From assembly GCF_900009265.2 (NCBI RefSeq), contig NZ_LR735002.1:76632-140631 (forward strand): DNA of 64,000 nt, written 5' to 3'. The DNA is from Planktothrix paucivesiculata PCC 9631. GTDB taxonomy: Bacteria; Cyanobacteriota; Cyanobacteriia; Cyanobacteriales; Microcoleaceae. The notes below the pieces were generated by a model. The model saw nothing but the letters and a program-made list of their open reading frames with translations, had not been told where the DNA came from and did no database searches. The translations under genes were made by a program, and so were the position numbers. Below, one piece after another: positions 1 through 8,288 of the stretch. Positions within the stretch are counted from its first letter, which is position 1, and every line of letters starts with the position of its first letter.

Positions 1-754
1 ATACTGAAGAACCAAAAATATCAGAGCAAGTAGAAAAACAGTTAGAAAACGCCAAAGCATCGCTGCGAAAGCTATCGAAACAAGAGAAGAGTATGCCTGC
101 ATAGCCGATGCAGAGATAGGGATAAAAATATTATCAGAATCGTGGAAATATCACCAAATAAAAGAAATAAAATGCACAGAAAAAGCCAGTAAGAAAAGCC
201 AAAGTAAAACTGAAAAAGCCAACAAAGAAAAGACAATAGTTTATCAAGTTACAGGGGAGATAGAACCTAGAGAATTAGTGATAGAAGCGGAAAAAATCAA
301 AGCAGGAAGATTTATATTAGCGACAAATATATTAGACAAGAAAGAGGTGAGTAATGAAAAGCTATTAGCCGAATATAAAGCGCAGCAAAGTAACGAGAGA
401 GGATTTAGATTTTTAAAAGATCCGTTATTTTTCACAGCGAGTGTATTCGTGAAAAAACCAGAGAGAGTAGAAGTAATAGCGATGATAATGGGATTGTGTT
501 TGTTAGTGTATAACCTAGCCCAAAGAAAATTGAGAAAACAACTAGAAACAGCCCAAGAAGGGGTGAGAAATCAGGTCAAAAAATTAACGAATAAACCGAC
601 GATGCGGTGGATATTTCAAATGTTCCAAGCAGTGCATTTAGTCAGGATAAATGGAGAGAAACAAGTGAGTAACTTAACCCAAGAGCGTCAAGAAATATTG
701 CAGCATTTAGGGAAATCTTGCTGTGAATACTATTTAATGATTTCCGGGGGATAA
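1..754 (+). pseudogene. IS1634-like transposase, C-terminal part, frameshifted and cut by the window edge
   Basis: Reading from base 3, one frame gives TEEPKISEQVEKQLENAKAS and then stops at 102-104. Another frame is open from about 92 to the stop at 752-754 and continues the same protein (YACIADAE, then ATNILD and RGFRFLKDPLFF). The two halves join with about one base missing near 85-95. The ERGFRFLKDPLFF and MGLCLLVYNLAQR stretches are typical of cyanobacterial IS1634/IS4-type DDE transposases, and the visible part holds the C-terminal catalytic region. The start lies outside the window. Either the copy is dead or there is a sequencing error. Confidence 0.75.
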
Positions 755-1063
755 AGATTGAGAGAAAGGGGAAAATAGTTGTAAACAAATCTAAGTTATG
801 AGTCAAGATGAGAACTCTTGGCTGGAACGAACTTGGTTATAAAATACAAATATGTTAAAAAAAGAGGATTCTATTTCTATGAAAAAATAGCAATTATTTA
901 TGTTTAGTTAAATAGCGGTAAATTAGCTATAAAATCTGATAGTAAAGCCTCGGAAGTTCAGCGAAGAACTGTAAGAATTTTCAATTTTTTAGAATTAGTG
1001 GAAAATTTAGCCCCCATTTGCGGAATGTGGGATATAACCATTTAATCATAAATATTGAACAAC
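755..1063. other. Intergenic region between the transposase relic and psbA
   Basis: About 300 bases of AT-rich DNA without a credible reading frame. The right inverted repeat of the transposase relic should lie here, but its left partner is outside the window and cannot be matched. Apart from the psbA terminator at its right edge I see no conserved element. Confidence 0.5.
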
Positions 1064-1091
1064 AAAAAACGCCCCCCTTTCGGAGAGCGTA
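1064..1091 (-). terminator. Rho-independent terminator of psbA
   Basis: On the minus strand ACGCTCTC pairs with GGGGGGCGT (some G-U pairs) around a CGAAA loop and is followed by TTTTTT. It lies about 25 bases after the psbA stop codon. Confidence 0.8.
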
Positions 1092-1114
1092 TTTTGGAAT
1101 ATTGAGGTTAAAAA

Positions 1115-2197
1115 TTAACCATTAATTTGAGGAGCAACCAAAGCCACAGGAGCGGACTCACCAGAAGCTAAGTCTAAGGGGAAGTTGTGAGCGTTGCGCT
1201 CGTGCATAACTTCCATACCCAGGTTAGCCCGGTTTAACACATCAGCCCAGGTATTAATCACCCGACCGGTAGAGTCGATGATTGACTGGTTGAAGTTGAA
1301 ACCGTTCAAGTTGAATGCCATGGTGGATACACCTAAAGCGGTGAACCAAATCCCGATTACCGGCCATGCGCCTAACAGGAAGTGTAAGCTACGGCTGTTG
1401 TTGAAGCTGGCATATTGGAAGATTAAACGACCAAAGTAACCGTGGGCTGCAACGATGTTGTAGGTTTCTTCTTCTTGACCGAATTTGTAACCGTAGTTTT
1501 GTGACTCGGTTTCGGTGGTTTCACGCACCAAGGAAGAGGTAACTAAAGAACCGTGCATGGCGGAGAACAAGCTACCACCAAAGACTCCAGCAACTCCCAA
1601 CATATGGAAGGGGTGCATCAAGATGTTGTGCTCAGCTTGGAACACTAACATGAAGTTGAAGGTTCCAGAGATCCCTAGGGGCATACCATCAGAGAATGAA
1701 CCTTGACCGATGGGGTAGATTAGGAACACGGCGGCTGCTGCTGCAACGGGTGCAGAGTAGGCGACGCAGATCCAAGGACGCATACCTAAGCGGTAGGACA
1801 ATTCCCATTCCCGACCCATGTAGCAAAGAATCCCAATCAGGAAGTGGAAAATCACTAACTGGTAGGGGCCTCCGTTGTACAGCCACTCATCTAAGGAAGC
1901 TGCTTCCCAGATGGGGTAGAAGTGTAAACCGATGGCGTTAGAGGAAGGAACAACGGCACCAGAGATGATGTTGTTTCCGTATAGCAGTGAACCAGCAACG
2001 GGTTCACGGATTCCATCGATGTCTACGGGGGGAGCCGCGATGAAGGCGACGATGTAGCAGATGGTGGCGGTTAATAAGGTAGGGATCATCAGAACACCGA
2101 ACCAACCGATATAAATCCGGTTGTTGGTGGATGTCACCCAGTTACAAAACCGTTCCCAGATAGAGGCGCTTTCGCGCTGTTGAATCGTGGTTGTCAT
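1115..2197 (-). CDS. psbA: Photosystem II D1 protein
   Basis: The 360-aa length matches D1, the thylakoid membrane reaction-centre subunit that carries Tyr-Z, pheophytin, QB and most ligands of the Mn4CaO5 cluster. Counting residues gives Tyr161, Asp170, Glu189, His190, His198, His215, Ser264, His272, His332, Glu333, His337, Asp342 and Ala344, all as expected, so the protein should be functional. The 16-residue tail after Ala344 is what CtpA removes. Residue 130 is Glu (YMGREWELS), the form linked in other cyanobacteria to high-light D1 copies. Ser264 predicts ordinary sensitivity to QB-site herbicides. The gene is single here with its own promoter and terminator. Confidence 0.98.
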   Translation of the reverse strand: MTTTIQQRESASIWERFCNWVTSTNNRIYIGWFGVLMIPTLLTATICYIVAFIAAPPVDIDGIREPVAGSLLYGNNIISGAVVPSSNAIGLHFYPIWEAASLDEWLYNGGPYQLVIFHFLIGILCYMGREWELSYRLGMRPWICVAYSAPVAAAAAVFLIYPIGQGSFSDGMPLGISGTFNFMLVFQAEHNILMHPFHMLGVAGVFGGSLFSAMHGSLVTSSLVRETTETESQNYGYKFGQEEETYNIVAAHGYFGRLIFQYASFNNSRSLHFLLGAWPVIGIWFTALGVSTMAFNLNGFNFNQSIIDSTGRVINTWADVLNRANLGMEVMHERNAHNFPLDLASGESAPVALVAPQING

Positions 2198-2251
2198 GTT
2201 GGTTATGATTGCTATGTATTTGTCGAGGTACGTTTGGTATCTATGTCTACT

Positions 2252-2280
2252 AGATTAACGGCTTTGTTACGGTTTGTAAA
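2252..2280 (-). promoter_or_regulatory. psbA promoter (-35/-10)
   Basis: On the minus strand TTTACA (2275-2280) and TAATCT (2252-2257) are separated by exactly 17 bases. This predicts transcription starting near 2245 and a leader of about 50 bases, similar to known cyanobacterial psbA leaders. No other gene lies between it and psbA. Confidence 0.7.
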
Positions 2281-2389
2281 GTCTTTTAACATCAGGGTTT
2301 TGGATGACCAATATAAGTTCTACTTATATATTTAGGGCTGTTTTGCTCCATTCAGATCCAGTATCTATAGATATGGAGGAGGATTGAGT

Positions 2390-3265
2390 CTAGGAATCGG
2401 ATACTATCGGCAGTTCGATGATAAATTCCGTTCCGATCCCTAATGATGACTGACATTTAATTTTCCCTTGATGTCGGTCTTCAATAATTTGACGACTCAC
2501 CGATAAACCAATCTCGCTTCCTTGTAATACAGGTTTTGTAATTAATAAATCCTCAAAAATTGTATTTTGAACGTCTTCAGATAGACCTAAACTGTTGTCT
2601 TGAAGGGATAGAATTACAGAGTCTTGATTTAAGTCAGTTTTAATTGTGATTGTCGGTTTAAATTCAGGATCGGACGGGTGCGCTTCTGCTTTTTTATCTA
2701 AAGAATTAATTCCATTATTAATTAAATAAGATATAGCTTGATTAAAATGCCCTGGATAACAATTAATTTCAGGAATATGCCCATAAATTTTAACAATTTC
2801 AATCGGAGACCTAATTTTAGTTCCTTTGAAACGACTTTTCAACATTAATAACACACTATCAATGCCATCATGAATATTGAATAAAACTTGGCGATCGCCT
2901 TCAAACCTCCCAAAAGTCCGTAAAGAATTACTAATTTGATGTAACCTTTCTGCCCCATTTTCCATAGCGGCTAATAATTTTGGCACATCTTCAATTAAAT
3001 ATTCTAAATCCATAGAATCAATTTCATCGGTAATTTCATCCCCCGGATTGGGATAATGTTCTTGATACAATTCAATTAAATTCAATAAATCTTTAACGTA
3101 ATCTTTAATATAAGTAATATTTCCAGCAATACACCCCAAGGGATTATTAATTTCATGAACAACACTAGAAACTAAATGACTCAAAGTTGCTGTTTTTTCC
3201 TGTTGTACTAACTGCAAAATCTCCGCCGCATTTAATTGGTTTTCAGACGGGTTTGTTGGACTCAT
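2390..3265 (-). CDS. Sensor histidine kinase-like protein with degenerate ATP-binding motifs
   Basis: The H-box SSVVHEINNPLG is intact, as is an N-box-like YLINNGINSLDKK. The G1 box usually reads DNGPGIP but here is DNSLGLS; the F box is FEDLLITK instead of FDPFFTTK, and G2 is GSEIGLSVS. ATP binding may therefore be weak or lost. The domain closely resembles the C-terminal kinase of the 1810-aa protein at 14867-20299, suggesting a shared family. I chose Met at 3265 (291 aa), preceded by AAGGAGA. A longer frame reaches 3301 but begins inside a palindromic repeat. There is no sensor domain, only a short N-terminal region. No response regulator is adjacent. Confidence 0.75.
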   Translation of the reverse strand: MSPTNPSENQLNAAEILQLVQQEKTATLSHLVSSVVHEINNPLGCIAGNITYIKDYVKDLLNLIELYQEHYPNPGDEITDEIDSMDLEYLIEDVPKLLAAMENGAERLHQISNSLRTFGRFEGDRQVLFNIHDGIDSVLLMLKSRFKGTKIRSPIEIVKIYGHIPEINCYPGHFNQAISYLINNGINSLDKKAEAHPSDPEFKPTITIKTDLNQDSVILSLQDNSLGLSEDVQNTIFEDLLITKPVLQGSEIGLSVSRQIIEDRHQGKIKCQSSLGIGTEFIIELPIVSDS

Positions 3266-3286
3266 ACTCAATTTCTCCTTATAATT

Positions 3287-3367
3287 GTAGAGACGTGCCA
3301 TGGCACGTCTCTACGCTGTTACAGACGTGCCAATAGCCCACGGCATCGCTGCGCTCACCGCACGTCT
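3287..3367. repeat. Dispersed palindromic repeat plus a second inverted-repeat copy
   Basis: 3287-3314 is a perfect 28-bp palindrome whose left arm is GTAGAGACGTGCCA. A second, longer hairpin follows at 3323-3367, with arms AGACGTGC and GCACGTCT. Relatives occur at 60440-60467 (one G-U change) and near 28915-28957, so this is a dispersed family. It sits between chlP and the upstream end of the kinase gene. Confidence 0.75.
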
Positions 3368-3383
3368 AGCCACTAATAACTAA

Positions 3384-4607
3384 TTAGGGGGCTAAGGCAT
3401 TGCCTCGTAACAAACTCGCCAGGGTTTTGGCGGTAATTTTCATCTGAATTAAAGGATTTGCCGGAACCACGGTTTTGTACAAATAGCTATCAAAAGTTAA
3501 CTTCTGCACATCCCGATCCGAACACATCTCCACAAAAGCTTCCCGGGTGGCATCCGTCCGATAGAAGACCCGTTGCAAAATATCTAACACCAGATAAGTA
3601 ATGCCATATTTCTTATCCCAGAGTTTGATATAGTCCTTCAGATCCGCTTCTGTCGGGATGCGTTGACCGCTATTGCTGCGTTCCACAATAGTTTCGGCGC
3701 ACATCCGGCCAGACTTGGCGGCGAAGTAAATCCCTTCTCCCGAAGACTTAGTAACTGTCCCGGCGGCATCTCCCACCAAAGCCACTCGTCCCACAACCCG
3801 ACGGGGACGGGGATGTTCGGGGATGGGGTGAGCTTCCACCTTAATAATTTTACCGCCTTCGATCCGGTGGGCTGCCCGGGCACGAATACCCGCTTGCAGT
3901 TGTTTGATCATGGCTTGGTTGGGTTTCATTGTCCCCGTTCCGACGGCTACGTGATCGTATTTGGGGAATACCCAAGCGTAGAAGTCCGGGGAAACATCGT
4001 TACCCACATACATTTCCGCCCGATCTTCGTAATAGGCCATTTTGTCGTCGGGAATGCGGATGCGTTCTTGGAAGGCGATCGCATAATTATAATCCCCAGC
4101 ATCAATGGCTTTGGCAATGCGGGAATTCGCCCCATCCGCCCCAATTACCACATCCACTTCTAGGGTTTTGGGTGTACCAACGCCACCCTCTCCCGTACCG
4201 TGATCGTGATAGTGCAGCACATAGGGTGCGGAACTGGTTTGAGGAATTTTTAATTGATGAACAGTACCGTTTATTAAAATTGCTCCTAAGGAGACAGCGC
4301 GATCGCGCATAAACCCATCGAGAATTTCCCGACGGCACATTCCAATATATTCGTCTTCTTTTTCAATGAAAATATCGACCTCACGGTTCGAGGGAGAGAT
4401 CATTTTCATTTTTCTCACCCGCCGATCAATGACGTGAGCCGGTAAGTCAAACTCACTCACCATACAAAGCGGGATCGCCCCACCACAGGGTTTGGCGTTA
4501 TCCAGCTTGCGTTCAAACAGGTAAGTCTCAATCCCTGCTTTAACTAGCGTCTCGGCTGCGGAAGAACCCGCAGGGCCAGAACCAACAACAGCAACCCGTA
4601 GTGTCAA
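3384..4607 (-). CDS. chlP: Geranylgeranyl reductase (geranylgeranyl diphosphate/chlorophyll)
   Basis: The 407-aa protein begins MTLRVAVVGSGPAGSSAAET, an FAD/NAD(P)-binding Rossmann motif, followed by CGGAIP, VIGADGANS and VALVGDAAGTVTKSSGEGI, the second FAD-contacting segment. This combination is characteristic of ChlP, which reduces the geranylgeranyl group to phytyl for chlorophyll a, and in cyanobacteria also supplies phytyl for tocopherol and phylloquinone. It probably acts at the thylakoid membrane. The length matches the family. It is transcribed in the same direction as its neighbours, but the gaps of over 100 bases argue for its own promoter. A more distant FAD oxidoreductase lies at 53623-54849. 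Confidence 0.95.
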   Translation of the reverse strand: MTLRVAVVGSGPAGSSAAETLVKAGIETYLFERKLDNAKPCGGAIPLCMVSEFDLPAHVIDRRVRKMKMISPSNREVDIFIEKEDEYIGMCRREILDGFMRDRAVSLGAILINGTVHQLKIPQTSSAPYVLHYHDHGTGEGGVGTPKTLEVDVVIGADGANSRIAKAIDAGDYNYAIAFQERIRIPDDKMAYYEDRAEMYVGNDVSPDFYAWVFPKYDHVAVGTGTMKPNQAMIKQLQAGIRARAAHRIEGGKIIKVEAHPIPEHPRPRRVVGRVALVGDAAGTVTKSSGEGIYFAAKSGRMCAETIVERSNSGQRIPTEADLKDYIKLWDKKYGITYLVLDILQRVFYRTDATREAFVEMCSDRDVQKLTFDSYLYKTVVPANPLIQMKITAKTLASLLRGNALAP

Positions 4608-4776
4608 CGGTCTTCTCCCAATCTATCTTGTCTTTTTATTCATGAGTGATGGTATCACAGTCCCTCACCCGGAAACCATTTTTCCCCCCTCAGTTGTGAC
4701 GCTTTGCAATACAGCTTAATATTTTGTAATCTATTGCCGATTTGGGGATGATCGTGTAAGGTGCTCGCAGCCTTGA

Positions 4777-5778
4777 TTAATCAACAACCCCAGCCCGAAA
4801 AACCCGGCCAATCACATTTTCAATCGGAGGATCACTGACGGTTAAATCCAAGATATTGAATTCCGCTAATATTTTAGCCACCGTCGTCGTTAAGGTGTCC
4901 CGCTTGACTAATAAGCGCACCACTTGACCCTCCATAGATTCAATTTCTGCATAGGTTAATAATTTCTGACGACAACTTTCTAAGACTTCAGCAGAATAAT
5001 GTTCTAATTCAATTGTAACTTCTCTATAGGGAGAAAATTGTTCTAATAACCCATCTAAACTGCCATCATAAATCAATTGTCCTTGATGAATTAAAATCAC
5101 CCGTTTACACAATGCCGTAATATCAGCCATGTAGTGACTGGTTAACAAAATTGTAGCTTGATAACGGCGATTATATTCGGCTAAAAACTCCCTGACACTG
5201 ACTTGAGCATTCACATCTAATCCCAAGGTGGGTTCATCTAAAAATAACACTTGAGGACGATGTAATAAAGCTGCCATTAATTCCGCTTTCATTCGTTCGC
5301 CTAAAGACAGTTTTCTGACGGGTTGTTTTAACTTTCCTTCTAGGGATAACATCTCGCTTAATTCCCCGACCCGTTGACGATATTCACTATCAGAAATTCC
5401 ATAAACAGCGGCGTTAATTCTCAAAGAATCTAAGGCGGGTAAATCCCAAATTAACTGTTGTTTTTGCCCCATAACCAGGGTAATTTTTTGTAAAAACTTA
5501 GGCTGACGTTTAAAGGGAGTGTGATGGGCAACTTCCAAAAATCCCCTAGAGGGATAAATTAACCCTGTTAACATTTTTAAGGTGGTGGTTTTTCCGGCTC
5601 CATTGGCTCCTAAAAATCCCACAACCTCCCCCGATTCAATTTTAAAAGAAACTTCTTTCACCGCTTCTATATTCTGATAGGTTCTTTGGAAAAAATGGCG
5701 AATGGTTCCTTTAAATCCAGGTTCTTTGATGGCGACGGGATAAACTTTACTTAACTGTTCAGCAATAATAATAGACAT
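4777..5778 (-). CDS. ABC transporter ATP-binding protein (ABC-2 type export, COG4586-like)
   Basis: 333 aa with Walker A GANGAGKTTTLKMLTGL near residue 60, signature LSLGERMKAEL, Walker B VLFLDEPTLGLD and a switch His (LLTSHY). The N-terminal insert (GFKGTIRHFFQRTYQNIEAVKEV) is typical of the uncharacterised exporter ATPases that pair with two DUF990-like permeases. No permease is adjacent here, so its partners must be elsewhere. A cytoplasmic protein acting at the plasma membrane is expected; the substrate is unknown. Confidence 0.9.
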   Translation of the reverse strand: MSIIIAEQLSKVYPVAIKEPGFKGTIRHFFQRTYQNIEAVKEVSFKIESGEVVGFLGANGAGKTTTLKMLTGLIYPSRGFLEVAHHTPFKRQPKFLQKITLVMGQKQQLIWDLPALDSLRINAAVYGISDSEYRQRVGELSEMLSLEGKLKQPVRKLSLGERMKAELMAALLHRPQVLFLDEPTLGLDVNAQVSVREFLAEYNRRYQATILLTSHYMADITALCKRVILIHQGQLIYDGSLDGLLEQFSPYREVTIELEHYSAEVLESCRQKLLTYAEIESMEGQVVRLLVKRDTLTTTVAKILAEFNILDLTVSDPPIENVIGRVFRAGVVD

Positions 5779-5792
5779 AATAGGGAACAGGG

Positions 5793-5827
5793 AATGGGTA
5801 ATGGGTAATGGGTAATGGGTAATGGGG
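5793..5827. repeat. Tandem heptamer repeat
   Basis: Five consecutive copies of AATGGGT (the last reads AATGGGG), immediately upstream of the ABC ATPase gene start. This is short-tandem-repeat DNA that could vary in copy number between strains. Confidence 0.9.
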
Positions 5828-5926
5828 ATTGATTTATAGAGTGTTCTAAATTTCCTTTTTTCTAAAATCTATTGTTCATTGCCCATGGGCTATGCACTAT
5901 TTTCTATTACTTTAAAACCAAAATTA

Positions 5927-5959
5927 TAGGGTGCGTCAACATTTATTTAACGCACCCTA
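5927..5959 (-). terminator. Hairpin downstream of the DUF3318 gene
   Basis: TAGGGTGCGT (5927-5936) pairs perfectly with ACGCACCCTA (5950-5959) across a 13-base loop. On the minus strand it is followed by TATAATTTT, a weak U-tract. A similar GGTGCGT hairpin lies at 59191-59216, so it may also belong to a dispersed repeat family. Confidence 0.55.
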
Positions 5960-5983
5960 GAAAGAATGATTAGTATTAATCAA

Positions 5984-6652
5984 TTAATTAAATACATTTT
6001 CTGAACCCGAGGATGCGGTATCACTTCCCCCTTTGACTCTAGCTTTGGCTTTAGTTGCACTACGTTTGAGAGCTTGTAAGCGAGCTTCATAACGGGATTT
6101 TTGGCGTTTTTTAGGGGTTTGATCCACTAGGGTTTTTAAGGCACTTCCTAGGCTTTTATAGGCGTTGGGTAAGGTATAACCGAAACGGGTGGCTAGAGAA
6201 ATTGCTTTCTCATCGGCGTCTAAAGATTCCTGTAATGTGCGTTCTCCGTTATTTTTTTGATAGAGACGAAAACCGGAAACCCCACATAATGCTAGGGCTA
6301 ATAAGAGTAGTAGTCCGTCTTGTACCCAAAGTTCTCCGACGGCTCCCCCTAAACCAATGGCGAGGGCGGCCATTTCCCAGCCATCTCTAGGAATCGTATC
6401 ATTTTGAATGCGGGCGACTTCATGCCAAAATAGCAAATTGCGCTGATCCATTGCCAACTGTTCCCAACGAACCAAGTCAATTTGAATTTCAACTTGATCC
6501 TTGCCAATTTCTTCGCAACGGACGAGGGGTGGGTTAACTTCAACGGTTTTTTCCACCATTACCCAACTCTGCAACTCAGGAGGAAGTAAGCCTTTTAATC
6601 GCCGGAGTTCGCTCATTTCGGCTCTGGCAGTGGAGGTTGCATAGGATGTCAT
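5984..6652 (-). CDS. DUF3318 domain protein (cyanobacterial, function unknown)
   Basis: 222 aa starting MTSYATSTARAEMSELRRLK, which I recognise as the start of the cyanobacterial DUF3318 family. A conserved FWHEVARIQND segment is followed by two hydrophobic stretches near residues 95-130, probably membrane segments, then a Lys/Arg-rich tail (KKRQKSRYEARLQALKRS). It is probably a membrane-anchored protein with a basic cytoplasmic end. The function is not known. It is a single gene on the minus strand with its own downstream hairpin. Confidence 0.75.
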   Translation of the reverse strand: MTSYATSTARAEMSELRRLKGLLPPELQSWVMVEKTVEVNPPLVRCEEIGKDQVEIQIDLVRWEQLAMDQRNLLFWHEVARIQNDTIPRDGWEMAALAIGLGGAVGELWVQDGLLLLLALALCGVSGFRLYQKNNGERTLQESLDADEKAISLATRFGYTLPNAYKSLGSALKTLVDQTPKKRQKSRYEARLQALKRSATKAKARVKGGSDTASSGSENVFN

Positions 6653-6768
6653 AGTTCCGGCTCAACTAAGTTTTTAACCAAAAACAGGGTTTTTTTATAT
6701 TTTAATGTATTCTAATCCGTTTGCAACAACCGCAAACTCGAAACTAGCAAACTTGACAGCCCTGAGAA

Positions 6769-7641
6769 TTAAATGTCTAGGAATTTTCGCAGGTTTTCTA
6801 AGTAGGTTTCGGGATCTTCTAACATCGGAAAGTGAGCCGTATCTTTGAGAATTGCTAACTTAACGTTAGGGTTTAAACGGGCGGCTTGTCGTCCCATTTC
6901 TGCGGGAATAATTTGGTCGTATTCTCCGGCCACTAATAGGGTGGGAACGGTTAATTTTTGAAATTCTGCGGGGAGCCATTCCGTGGCTTCTTTAGAAACA
7001 GAGGTTAATACGGTTCCATAGGCGGCATCAAAATCCGCTAAGAGAAAATCTTCTAAAAACGCTTGACTCAAGGGGCGAGGAATTGGACGGTGGAGAAACC
7101 GAGCCATAAACATTTTATCCATCCCAGGAATTAAGGTTAACCATTTAGGCCGAAACATGACAACATAACGACTAAATTTGTGAAAGGTATTAAAGGTTTT
7201 TTCGTCATATTCAAAGATACCACTACAGGTTAAAATGGCTCGTTCAACTCGCTGGGGATATCGATTTAAAAATAACATGGCAATGGAGCCGCCCATGGAG
7301 TGAGCATTGATATAAACTTTGTCTAAATTTAACTGGTCTAATAAAGTGACTAAATCTTCAGCATATTCTATTAATTCATAACGTTCTGATGCGGGTTTAT
7401 CCGTGACTTCTGGCACATTAGACCGTCCAAACCCGCGTAAATCATAAATTAAACAATCAAATTCCGAGGATAATGCCTGGGCGGTGCTTTCCCAATAGCG
7501 TCCCGAACCGCCCCAACCATGAATAAACACCATTACCGGTTTTGAGCCGGGTGCGGAGTTGGCCGTTGTCACCCACTCACAATAATGATCGACTCCATTA
7601 ACAGAAATTACGGTTTTATTTAGGTTTGTGGCTACAGTCAT
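6769..7641 (-). CDS. Alpha/beta hydrolase
   Basis: 290 aa with HGWGGSGRYW (oxyanion region), nucleophile elbow AHSMGGS, a likely acid Asp in GEYDQIIP and catalytic His in DTAHFPMLEDPE. All triad residues are present, so an active hydrolase of the haloperoxidase/epoxide-hydrolase-like class is expected. The substrate cannot be read from the sequence. It has no signal peptide, so it should be cytoplasmic. Only 24 bases separate it from the upstream 7666-8211 gene, which is also hydrolase-like, so the two are probably cotranscribed. Confidence 0.88.
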   Translation of the reverse strand: MTVATNLNKTVISVNGVDHYCEWVTTANSAPGSKPVMVFIHGWGGSGRYWESTAQALSSEFDCLIYDLRGFGRSNVPEVTDKPASERYELIEYAEDLVTLLDQLNLDKVYINAHSMGGSIAMLFLNRYPQRVERAILTCSGIFEYDEKTFNTFHKFSRYVVMFRPKWLTLIPGMDKMFMARFLHRPIPRPLSQAFLEDFLLADFDAAYGTVLTSVSKEATEWLPAEFQKLTVPTLLVAGEYDQIIPAEMGRQAARLNPNVKLAILKDTAHFPMLEDPETYLENLRKFLDI

Positions 7642-7665
7642 CTTTCTAAATGTTGAATTTTCTCT

Positions 7666-8211
7666 CTATTTTAAACGATTAAATACATTTTGAATAAATG
7701 TTGTTGCGCTGCTGGGAGTTAAGGTTTTTAATCCCGTTGATGTTTCGTGTATCCACCATCCTTTTGTGGTTTGGGGCGATCGCCATAATTCTAAATGTTC
7801 AACCGCAGGATCGGCATAAAAACTTTCTGTTCCTCCTCCTAATAAAGCGGAACTCCAGTGAGTAAAATAATCATGACTGATGCGATAAATCGGGAAATTT
7901 CCCCCTAAAGGAACGCCCCAACCATCAATGGCAATCAATCCTTGAATTTTCCCCCCCAATTGTTGCCAAGCTAAAGCCGCCCCTATTGCTCCCACAACTC
8001 CAGCACTAAAAGCTATAATCATTATAGCAGATTTGGGCTTATTTTTATATATAAAATTAAAAATATCAAAACTTGAATAAGCAGGATAATCTTGAGTTGG
8101 AAAAATCAATAATTCTCCCAATTGTTGTTGATTTTCCCAATTTTCCAAAACTCCATTTAAAAAACATTCCGTTAATTCCGGTGCATGAATTCCAGGACAA
8201 ACTAATAGCAT
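7666..8211 (-). CDS. Small alpha/beta-hydrolase-like protein
   Basis: 181 aa. It starts MLLVCPGIHAPELTECFLNG, and has an AFSAGVVGA segment that resembles a nucleophile elbow (G-x-S-x-G with the first Gly replaced by Ala), followed by AIDGWGVPLGGNFP and WIHETSTG. I recognise it as a cyanobacterial hydrolase-fold protein without an assigned role. A His that could complete a triad is present in WWIHETS. It lies directly upstream of the larger hydrolase gene and probably shares its transcript. Confidence 0.6.
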   Translation of the reverse strand: MLLVCPGIHAPELTECFLNGVLENWENQQQLGELLIFPTQDYPAYSSFDIFNFIYKNKPKSAIMIIAFSAGVVGAIGAALAWQQLGGKIQGLIAIDGWGVPLGGNFPIYRISHDYFTHWSSALLGGGTESFYADPAVEHLELWRSPQTTKGWWIHETSTGLKTLTPSSATTFIQNVFNRLK

Positions 8212-8288
8212 TGTTTGATAGTTGCTAATAAGTGAATACTCCCCCTAACTCCCCTACCTTCCCTACCTCCCCTGCCCCCCCTGCCTCC

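Noticed and set aside
1194-1941. Open frames on the plus strand across psbA
   Set aside because: They are antisense to a fully conserved D1 gene and have no ribosome sites.
3266-3301. Upstream ATG of the histidine kinase gene
   Set aside because: It lies in the centre of a dispersed palindrome; the ATG at 3265 has AAGGAGA in front.
3663-4312. Long plus-strand frames across chlP
   Set aside because: Antisense shadows caused by the codon use of chlP; the minus-strand protein has all family motifs.
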